Shown here piece by piece: positions 1-6,060 of a stretch of DNA of 17,877 nt; within the stretch, counting starts at the first letter, position 1; the number at the start of each line of letters is the position of its first letter. Below the pieces are notes generated by a model. That model did not search any database. It had not been told where the DNA came from and saw only the letters and a program-made list of their open reading frames with translations. Origin of the DNA: Oscillospiraceae bacterium (GTDB lineage: Bacteria; Bacillota; Clostridia; Oscillospirales; Oscillospiraceae); contig JAKSQI010000010.1 in NCBI GenBank assembly GCA_024404215.1, positions 1 to 17,877 of the forward strand. Reading direction: 5' to 3'. A program made the position numbers and the translations under genes.

Positions 1-1
1 A

Positions 2-30
2 TTGACAAGACAAAGGGAATGTGGTTTAAT
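2..30 (+). promoter_or_regulatory. Strong sigma-A type promoter for glnN
   Basis: A perfect -35 hexamer TTGACA (2-7) is followed after 17 bases by TTTAAT (25-30). The TGG just before it gives an extended -10 (TG-N-TTTAAT). The predicted start is near 36-38, roughly five to seven bases before the 5' arm of the hairpin at 43-92. The promoter resembles the one at 5949-5977 upstream of purF, including the GTGG that ends the spacer. The assignment rests on consensus match and spacing only. Confidence 0.75.
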
Positions 31-42
31 CTCCAGCATGAA

Positions 43-100
43 GAAGGCAATGATGTCTTTAGGGATTCGTCCCTGAGGAAATCATTGCCTTTTTCTTTTT
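43..100 (+). terminator. Intrinsic terminator / possible attenuator in the glnN leader
   Basis: One long hairpin with a UUCG tetraloop (66-69). The inner stem 61-65/70-74 (AGGGA/TCCCT) continues through 56-60/75-79 with two G-U pairs. After one G-A mismatch (55/80) comes an 11-bp perfect stem, 44-54 with 81-91 (AAGGCAATGAT/ATCATTGCCTT). A T-rich run, TTTTTCTTTTT, follows at 90-100. It is a textbook rho-independent terminator, but it lies between the predicted glnN promoter (2-30) and the gene. It may be a leader attenuator, or it may end transcripts from an upstream gene outside the window. Confidence 0.85.
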
Positions 101-141
101 GCTTTTCAGCAAGAGAAATTCAAATGATGAAGGAGATATGA

Positions 142-2241
142 ATGATGGAACAGGTACCTGAGATTTTTGGCAGTCTGGTATTTGATGACCGCGTTATGAA
201 GGCCAAGCTTTCTGCCGATGTTTACCAGTCCCTGAAGAAGACAATTGATGAAGGCGCCAAGCTGGATGCGTCCGTTGCCAATGCGGTGGCGGCAGCCATG
301 AAGGATTGGGCCATCAGTAAGGGTGCCACCCATTTCACCCATTGGTTCCAGCCCCTGACCGGTGTTACCGCCGAGAAGCACGACAGCTTTATTACTCCCT
401 CCCCCGATGGCCGTGTTCTCATGGAGTTTTCCGGCAAGGAACTGATTAAGGGCGAGCCTGATGCTTCCAGCTTCCCCTCCGGCGGCCTGCGCGCCACCTT
501 TGAAGCCCGCGGCTATACCGCATGGGATCCCACCTCTTATGCTTTTATTAAGGGAACCACCCTTTGCATTCCCACTGCATTCGCTTCCTATGGCGGCGAG
601 GCACTGGATAAGAAGACCCCCCTGCTTCGTTCCATGGAAGCCTTGAACAAACAGGCCATGCGTATTTTGAAGCTCTTCGGCAACACGGATGTGAAATGCG
701 TTCGCACCTCTGTTGGCCCTGAGCAGGAGTACTTCCTGGTTGACCGGGATGTTTACAACAAGCGCAAGGACTTGATTTTTACCGGCCGTACCCTCTTCGG
801 TGCCATGGCTCCCAAGGGCCAGGAAATGGAAGACCATTACTTTGGTGTTATCAAGCCCCGTGTTGCAGCCTACATGGCTGAGCTGAATGAAGAGCTGTGG
901 AAGCTGGGGATTCTGGCCAAGACTGAGCATAACGAGGTAGCTCCTGCTCAGCATGAGCTGGCTCCTATTTATACCACCACCAACATTGCCACGGACCATA
1001 ACCAGCTGACCATGGAAATCATGCAGAAGGTAGCTGCCCGACATAACATGGTCTGCCTGCTTCACGAAAAGCCCTTTGCCGGTGTAAACGGCAGCGGTAA
1101 GCACAACAACTGGTCTATGAGCACCGATACCGGCGTTAACCTGCTGAGCCCGGGTGCTACTCCTTATGAGAATGCTCAGTTCCTGCTTTTCCTCTGCGCC
1201 GTTATCAAGGCTGTTGATGATTATCAGGATCTGCTCCGTATTTCCGTTGCAACTGCCGGCAACGACCACCGCTTGGGTGCCAACGAGGCCCCTCCCGCTG
1301 TAGTTTCTATTTTCCTGGGTGATGAGCTGACCGCCATCATGGATGCCATCGTTGAGGATAAGCCCTACGAGGCTGCCGAAAAGGCCTTCATGAAGCTGGG
1401 TGTTGATGTTCTGCCCCGTTTTGCCAAGGATACCACGGACCGTAACCGTACCTCTCCCTTTGCCTTTACCGGTAACAAGTTTGAGTTCCGTATGCTGGGC
1501 TCTTCCAACAGCATTGCCTGTGCCAACATCATGCTCAACAGCGCGGTTGCTGAGTCCTTGAAGATTTATGCCGACCGTCTGGAAGGTGCCGAGGACTTTG
1601 AAAAGGCCCTGCACGACATGATTCGGAAGACCTTCAAGGATCACCGCCGTATTATTTTCAACGGCAACGGCTACGACGATGCCTGGATTCAGGAGGCAAC
1701 GGAGGTTCGCGGCCTGACCAACTATCGCACCACCCCGGATTGCATTCCTCATTTGGTAGATGAGAAGAATGTGAAGATGCTGGTTTCTCATGGCGTTTAC
1801 ACTTCCGTTGAGCTGAAGAGCCGCTGTGAGATTCTGCTGGAGAACTACTGCAAGACCGTTAAGATTGAAGCCAAGACCATGTTTGACATGGCCCGCAAGC
1901 AAATCCTTCCTGCGGTGGAAGGCTATACGGCTCAGCTGGCCGGCGTGGCTAAAACCAAGAAGGAGCTGAATGCGGATTTGTCCTGCGGTTACGAGAGCCG
2001 CATGCTGGCTAAGCTGTCCGCTCTGACCGATATGATTGACAGCAAAACCGAGGAACTGGGAGCCGCCCTTTCTGCTCTGGAAGAGCTGACGGATGTGGAA
2101 GCCGAATCTGCTGCCATTCGCGATACCCTGCTGGTAAAGATGCAGGAGCTGCGCGCCGTTTGCGATGAGGCCGAAATGAACGTTTCTGAAGAATGCTGGC
2201 CCTTCCCCACCTACGGTGATCTGCTGTTCTCCGTAAAGTAA
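142..2241 (+). CDS. glnN: Glutamine synthetase type III
   Basis: This enzyme makes glutamine from glutamate, ammonium and ATP in the cytoplasm. The 699 residues match the long type III class (about 700-730 aa) and not the 440-470 aa type I enzymes. Family motifs are clear: EHNEVAPAQHELAP from E262, NGSGKHNNW at about 316-324 (ATP/substrate site), and the type III signature AGNDHRLGANEAPP at 372-385. The C-terminal 150 residues are helical and charged, as usual for GSIII. AAGGAG at 130-135 suits either ATG 142 or ATG 145, so the start is uncertain by one codon. There is no type I adenylylation loop that I can recognise. It is followed after 85 bases by the ammonium channel, so supply and assimilation are co-transcribed. 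The leader carries a strong promoter and a terminator hairpin, suggesting regulated readthrough. Confidence 0.96.
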   Translation: MMEQVPEIFGSLVFDDRVMKAKLSADVYQSLKKTIDEGAKLDASVANAVAAAMKDWAISKGATHFTHWFQPLTGVTAEKHDSFITPSPDGRVLMEFSGKELIKGEPDASSFPSGGLRATFEARGYTAWDPTSYAFIKGTTLCIPTAFASYGGEALDKKTPLLRSMEALNKQAMRILKLFGNTDVKCVRTSVGPEQEYFLVDRDVYNKRKDLIFTGRTLFGAMAPKGQEMEDHYFGVIKPRVAAYMAELNEELWKLGILAKTEHNEVAPAQHELAPIYTTTNIATDHNQLTMEIMQKVAARHNMVCLLHEKPFAGVNGSGKHNNWSMSTDTGVNLLSPGATPYENAQFLLFLCAVIKAVDDYQDLLRISVATAGNDHRLGANEAPPAVVSIFLGDELTAIMDAIVEDKPYEAAEKAFMKLGVDVLPRFAKDTTDRNRTSPFAFTGNKFEFRMLGSSNSIACANIMLNSAVAESLKIYADRLEGAEDFEKALHDMIRKTFKDHRRIIFNGNGYDDAWIQEATEVRGLTNYRTTPDCIPHLVDEKNVKMLVSHGVYTSVELKSRCEILLENYCKTVKIEAKTMFDMARKQILPAVEGYTAQLAGVAKTKKELNADLSCGYESRMLAKLSALTDMIDSKTEELGAALSALEELTDVEAESAAIRDTLLVKMQELRAVCDEAEMNVSEECWPFPTYGDLLFSVK

Positions 2242-2251
2242 AGGGAAAGCA

Positions 2252-2276
2252 CCCGGGGGACTGACCATCCCCCGGG
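2252..2276 (+). other. GC-rich intercistronic hairpin between glnN and amt
   Basis: A perfect 9-bp stem, CCCGGGGGA (2252-2260) with TCCCCCGGG (2268-2276), encloses the 7-base loop CTGACCA. The next bases are purine-rich (GAGAGAAAAAGAG), with no U-tract, so it is not a standard intrinsic terminator on this strand. It begins 10 bases after the glnN stop. An mRNA 3'-end stabiliser or processing element that sets different levels of GlnN and Amt is the most economical reading; that role is inferred. Confidence 0.6.
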
Positions 2277-2326
2277 AGAGAAAAAGAGAAAAGAGAATTA
2301 ATTTTTTGAAAAAGGAGTGATTTATT

Positions 2327-4078
2327 ATGTCAATGCAGGAGATTTTATCTTCTATTAACACCGAAGTATATGGTGTATGGTTTTTGATCGGTGCAGCCTT
2401 TGTTTTCTGGATGCAGGCCGGCTTTGCCATGTGCGAGACCGGTTTTACCAGAGCAAAGAATGCCGGTAACATTCTGATGAAGAACCTGATGGACTTCTGT
2501 ATCGGTACTATCATGTGGTTCATCATTGGTGCTTCCATGATGTTGGGTGACAATGTTCTGGGAGGCTTCTGCGGAAAGATTTCCTTCGATGTTTTTAAGA
2601 ACTACCAGAATTTCGATTACTCAAACTTCGTATTTAACCTGGTGTTCTGTGCAACCACTGCTACCATCGTATCCGGTGCCATGGCAGAGCGTACCAAGTT
2701 CTCCTCCTACTGCATTTATTCTGCCGTTATTTCCGCCATCATCTACCCCATTGAAGCTCACTGGGTATGGGGCGGCGGCTTCCTGGCCCAGTGGGGCTTC
2801 CACGATTATGCCGGTTCCAACTGCATTCACATGGTTGGCGGTATCTGCGCTTTGATTGGTGCCTGGATGCTCGGTCCTCGTATCGGCAAGTTTACCCGGG
2901 ATGCCTCCGGCAAGGTAACCAAGGTCCATGCTTTCCCCGGCCACAACCTTCCCATTGCCTGCCTAGGTGTTTTCATCCTTTGGCTGGGTTGGTACGGCTT
3001 CAACGGCGCTGCCGCAACGGATTTGCCCACTTTGGGTTCTGTATTCCTCACCACAACCGTGGCACCTGCTGTTGCCACCGTGGCCTGCATGCTTTTCACC
3101 TGGGTTAAATACGGAAAGCCCGACGTTTCCATGTGCCTGAATGCTTCCCTGGCTGGTCTGGTTGCCATTACGGCTCCCTGCGATGTAACTGATTGTGCCG
3201 GTGCTGCTGTTATCGGTTTGGTGGCCGGTTTGCTGGTTTGCTTCGGCGTTTGGTTCTGTGACTACGTAATTCATGTGGACGACCCCGTTGGTGCTTCTGC
3301 TGTTCACCTGCTTAACGGTGTGTGGGGTACCATCGCTGTTGGTCTCTTTGCCACCTCTTCTGCTCCCGGCTTTGAAAAGGCCGGCATTACCGAAGGCCTT
3401 TTCTACGGTGGCGGTCTTTCCCAGATGGGCAAGCAGCTGGGCGGCATGGCGGTTACCATTGTTTGGACTGCAGTAACCATCACTCTTGCCTTCTTCATCA
3501 TCAAGAAGACCATTGGCTTGAGAGCCTCCCGCGAAGAGGAAATCAAGGGTATGGACAAGGCTGAGCATGGTCTGACCTCCGCTTATGCCGGTATCGCAAT
3601 GAGCCCGGAAGAGCTCTATGCCGGATTTGATGTGGATCCCCAGGCTGTGGTTGTATCCGGTGATGTTCCGGTTGCTGAAGCGGTTCCCGTTAAGAAGGTT
3701 CCCACCTTTGACGATGGCTCCCCCAAGTTTACCAAGGTGGAGATTATCTGCAAGGAAGAGCGTCTCTACAAGCTGAAGGAAGCCATGACAGCGCTGGGGG
3801 TTACCGGCATGACCGTATCCCATGTTATGGGCTATGGCCAGCAGATGGGTAAGACCGAGTATTACCGCGGCGCTGAGGTTGCTGCAAGCCTGCTGCCTAA
3901 GGTACAGGTTGACATCGTTGTCAGCAAGGTTCCTGTTCGCAGTGTTATTGAGACAGCAAAGAGCTGTCTGTATACCGGCAACATCGGCGACGGCAAGATT
4001 TTCGTTTACGATGTCGAGAATGTGGTTAAGGTTCGAACCGGTGAAGAAGGCTACGATGCCCTTCAGGATGTAGAATAA
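2327..4078 (+). CDS. amt: Ammonium channel Amt with fused C-terminal PII (GlnK-like) domain
   Basis: Residues 1 to about 405 form the membrane channel with many hydrophobic segments. Both pore histidines are present: H168 in CIHMVGG and H327 in AVHLLNGVWG. The substrate-site region GAMAERTKF is conserved. A linker (about 405-465) leads to a complete PII domain at about 468-580, with TGMTVSHVMGYGQQ, the T-loop TEYYRGAEV, LPKV and the B-loop TGNIGDGKIFV. At 583 residues the protein is much longer than a plain Amt (about 400-430). Mapped on E. coli GlnB, Q39 (Q506), K58 (K525), K90 (K557) and R103 (R570) are kept, while R38 is Q505 and R101 is K568. The uridylylated Y51 is V518. The domain may thus sense ATP/ADP/2-oxoglutarate in cis and gate the pore without GlnD. 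AAAGGAG at 2311-2317 supports the start. It lies downstream of glnN, probably in one operon. Confidence 0.95.
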   Translation: MSMQEILSSINTEVYGVWFLIGAAFVFWMQAGFAMCETGFTRAKNAGNILMKNLMDFCIGTIMWFIIGASMMLGDNVLGGFCGKISFDVFKNYQNFDYSNFVFNLVFCATTATIVSGAMAERTKFSSYCIYSAVISAIIYPIEAHWVWGGGFLAQWGFHDYAGSNCIHMVGGICALIGAWMLGPRIGKFTRDASGKVTKVHAFPGHNLPIACLGVFILWLGWYGFNGAAATDLPTLGSVFLTTTVAPAVATVACMLFTWVKYGKPDVSMCLNASLAGLVAITAPCDVTDCAGAAVIGLVAGLLVCFGVWFCDYVIHVDDPVGASAVHLLNGVWGTIAVGLFATSSAPGFEKAGITEGLFYGGGLSQMGKQLGGMAVTIVWTAVTITLAFFIIKKTIGLRASREEEIKGMDKAEHGLTSAYAGIAMSPEELYAGFDVDPQAVVVSGDVPVAEAVPVKKVPTFDDGSPKFTKVEIICKEERLYKLKEAMTALGVTGMTVSHVMGYGQQMGKTEYYRGAEVAASLLPKVQVDIVVSKVPVRSVIETAKSCLYTGNIGDGKIFVYDVENVVKVRTGEEGYDALQDVE

Positions 4079-4095
4079 AAACTTAAAAAGCGTTT

Positions 4096-4319
4096 GAGGA
4101 AAGACAAGTACCCCGGACACGGTGCCTACAGAGAGTGCGGCCAGGTGAGAGCGCACGGCACCGACCGGGGGAATAACACTTTCCGAGCTGCAAACAGAAA
4201 GGCCGCTTTGGCTGAGTAAGGGCGCCGCTGGGCCGTGCGTAAATCGGCAGGAGTTTGCAAGAACTCTAGGAAAAAGAAAAAAGATAGGTGGCACCGCGGG
4301 TTCAGCACTCGCCCTATTC
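4096..4319 (+). promoter_or_regulatory. Asparagine-specific T-box leader of asnB
   Basis: Stem I folds as expected: GGAAAG/CTTTCC (4098-4103/4179-4184), CCCCGG/CCGGGG (4111-4116/4165-4170), GGTGCC/GGCACC (4121-4126/4157-4162), and GTGCG/CGCAC (4135-4139/4152-4156) after an AGAGAG bulge. The specifier loop 4171-4178 reads GAAT-AAC-A, so the specifier codon is AAC (Asn, 4175-4177). A stem III, GAGTT/AACTC (4251-4255/4262-4266), precedes the conserved T-box AGGTGGCACCGCGG (4286-4299). The antiterminator pairs ATAGG (4284-4288) with CCTAT (4313-4317) and GCGGG (4296-4300) with CTCGC (4308-4312) around the bulge TGGCACC. The UGGC bulge would pair with a tRNA ending GCCA, and tRNA-Asn has discriminator G. 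No strong promoter is visible just upstream; a weak -10 (TAGAAT, 4071-4076) lies at the amt stop. Confidence 0.93.
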
Positions 4320-4355
4320 AATCACGCTGATATGACTTTTACGGAGGTATGTACC

Positions 4356-5936
4356 ATGTGTTCGATTATGGGTTATTGCGACAGCGGCGCCGCTTTTCGC
4401 GCCTTTGAGGAGGGGTTTGCGAAAACCGTATCCAGAGGTCCGGACGACAGCCGCATCATTGATACCGGCAAAGGCTTGCTGGGCTTTCACCGTTTAGCCA
4501 TTATGGGCCTGACACCATCCGGCATGCAGCCCTTTGAGCTGGACGGCAGCTATGTGGTCTGCAACGGTGAGATTTATGACTTTCAGATTCTGAAGGATGA
4601 GATGACAGCCAGGGGCTATCGTTTTGTCAGTGAGTCTGACTGCGAGATTCTTCTGCCCCTCTACAAGGAGTATGGCACAGCCATGTTCCCCATGCTGGAT
4701 GCCGAATTTGCTCTGATTCTGTACGACGGAGACAGCGGCGAGTATATTGCTGCCCGTGACCCTATCGGTATCCGCCCCCTCTATTACGGCTACGATGCCA
4801 AAGGCGTTATCGTATTTGCCAGCGAGGCCAAGAACCTGCTGGGCCTTTGTGACAGGGTTCAGCCCTTCCCTCCCGGATGCTACTGGAAGGGTGGAGAGTT
4901 TGTCCGCTACTGCGATATTGCTGCCGTAGAGGAGGTCTGCACCGACGATTTGGAAACGGTCTGCAGCAACATTCACGATAAGCTGGAAGCGGGCGTAAAG
5001 AAGCGTTTGGTGGCAGATGCCAAGGTAGGCTTCCTCCTGTCCGGCGGTCTGGATTCATCTCTGGTGTGTGCCATCGCTGCCAAAAACAGCGATAAGCCTA
5101 TTCACACCTATGCCATCGGCATGACCGGCGATGCCATTGACCTGAAGTATGCCAAACAGGTAGCGGATTACATCGGCAGTGAGCATACCGAGGTTATCAT
5201 GACCAAGGAGCAGGTATTGGCAAGCCTGGAAGAGGTTATTGCCCTTCTGGGTACCTATGATATCACGACCATCCGGGCCTCCATGGGCATGTATTTGGTC
5301 TGCAAATGGATTCATGAGAACACCGACGACCGGGTTCTGCTGACCGGTGAAATTTCCGATGAGCTTTTCGGCTATAAGTATACCGACTTTGCTCCTTCTG
5401 CAGAAGCCTTCCAGGTGGAGGCTCAAAAGCGTATCCGGGAACTGCACATGTACGATGTACTTCGTGCCGACCGCTGCATTTCCGTGAACTCCCTGGAAGC
5501 CCGGGTTCCTTTCGGAGACCTGGATTTTGTAAAGTATGTGATGTCGGTTGACCCAGCGAAGAAGCTGAACACCTACAACAAGGGCAAATACCTGCTTCGC
5601 CATGCCTTTGAGGGGGATTACTTGCCTCACGATATTCTCTATCGTGAAAAGGCAGCCTTCTCCGATGCAGTAGGACATTCCATGGTGGATTATTTGAAGG
5701 AATATGCCGAAGAGCAGTATACCGAGGAAGAGTATGAGAAGAAGATTTTGGCCTATGACTATGCCAGACCCTTTACCAAGGAATCCCTGCTCTATCGCGA
5801 GATTTTTGAAAAGTATTATCCCGGCCAGGCGGAAATGGTTGTGGACTTTTGGATGCCCAACAAGGAGTGGGAGGGTTGCGATGTTAACGATCCTTCTGCC
5901 CGTGTTCTGGCCAACTATGGGGCCAGCGGAGAATAA
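4356..5936 (+). CDS. asnB: Asparagine synthase, glutamine-hydrolysing
   Basis: It makes asparagine from aspartate, glutamine and ATP in the cytoplasm. The N-terminal class II glutaminase domain (about 1-200) begins Met-Cys, where Cys2 becomes the N-terminal nucleophile. That fixes the start at 4356, with GGAGGT at 4343-4348, and rules out the in-frame ATG at 4332. The synthetase domain (about 205-510) holds the ATP pyrophosphatase loop SGGLDSS at 229-235. Further conserved blocks are TGEISDELFGY and the substrate region NSLEARVPF. Length is 526 aa, a little shorter than E. coli AsnB (554). It sits 277 bases after amt, behind an Asn-specific T-box, so expression should rise when uncharged tRNA-Asn accumulates. 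The hairpin at 5995-6027 can end the transcript. Confidence 0.96.
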   Translation: MCSIMGYCDSGAAFRAFEEGFAKTVSRGPDDSRIIDTGKGLLGFHRLAIMGLTPSGMQPFELDGSYVVCNGEIYDFQILKDEMTARGYRFVSESDCEILLPLYKEYGTAMFPMLDAEFALILYDGDSGEYIAARDPIGIRPLYYGYDAKGVIVFASEAKNLLGLCDRVQPFPPGCYWKGGEFVRYCDIAAVEEVCTDDLETVCSNIHDKLEAGVKKRLVADAKVGFLLSGGLDSSLVCAIAAKNSDKPIHTYAIGMTGDAIDLKYAKQVADYIGSEHTEVIMTKEQVLASLEEVIALLGTYDITTIRASMGMYLVCKWIHENTDDRVLLTGEISDELFGYKYTDFAPSAEAFQVEAQKRIRELHMYDVLRADRCISVNSLEARVPFGDLDFVKYVMSVDPAKKLNTYNKGKYLLRHAFEGDYLPHDILYREKAAFSDAVGHSMVDYLKEYAEEQYTEEEYEKKILAYDYARPFTKESLLYREIFEKYYPGQAEMVVDFWMPNKEWEGCDVNDPSARVLANYGASGE

Positions 5937-5948
5937 GACAATCCTTGC

Positions 5949-5977
5949 TTGACAGACGGCCGAAATAGTGGTTTACT
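5949..5977 (+). promoter_or_regulatory. Sigma-A type promoter upstream of purF
   Basis: TTGACA (5949-5954) is followed after 17 bases by TTTACT (5972-5977), with TGG just before it as an extended -10; TACTAT at 5974-5979 is an alternative. The predicted start is about 5984-5986, roughly ten bases before the hairpin arm at 5995. Spacing, the -35 and the GTGGTTTA around the -10 are shared with the glnN promoter at 2-30. This is a consensus match only. Confidence 0.65.
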
Positions 5978-5994
5978 ATAAGGCAGGAAAAAGC

Positions 5995-6031
5995 AAAGGC
6001 GCTTTGGGCTAGGCCCAAAGCGCCTTTTTTT
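5995..6031 (+). terminator. Strong intrinsic terminator between asnB and purF
   Basis: A perfect 15-bp stem, AAAGGCGCTTTGGGC (5995-6009) with GCCCAAAGCGCCTTT (6013-6027), and the 3-base loop TAG run directly into a T-tract (6025-6031). It can end asnB transcription 58 bases after the stop codon. Because the predicted purF promoter lies upstream of it, it could also attenuate purF-carAB. No competing antiterminator structure is visible between promoter and hairpin. Confidence 0.92.
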
Positions 6032-6060
6032 GCCTTTTAGGCGGAATGGGGGAGATTGCT

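Noticed and set aside
1..42. First hairpin of an ANTAR-type two-hairpin antitermination site before glnN
   Set aside because: No stem of useful length can be drawn in 1-42, and the predicted start near 37 would leave it untranscribed. The UUCG-capped loop of the visible hairpin also does not clearly fit the hexaloop such regulators bind.
106..2553. An 815-codon open frame on the minus strand across all of glnN and into amt
   Set aside because: It lies opposite a certain gene with full family motifs, has no recognisable domain, and its translation is low-complexity in style. It reflects codon bias in glnN that avoids stop codons on the other strand.
2963..4321. A 452-codon minus-strand frame over amt and the T-box leader
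   Set aside because: It is opposite the Amt-PII gene and crosses a structured RNA leader; no domain is recognisable.
4332..4355. Upstream in-frame ATG extending AsnB by eight codons
   Set aside because: Class II amidotransferases need Cys directly after the initiator Met. ATG 4356 gives Met-Cys and has the correctly spaced GGAGGT, which itself lies inside the extension.
6046..6060. Upstream ATG for PurF giving five extra residues
   Set aside because: The best ribosome binding site, GGGGGAG at 6048-6054, overlaps that ATG and serves ATG 6061; the shorter propeptide of 12 residues also fits Bacillus-type PurF.
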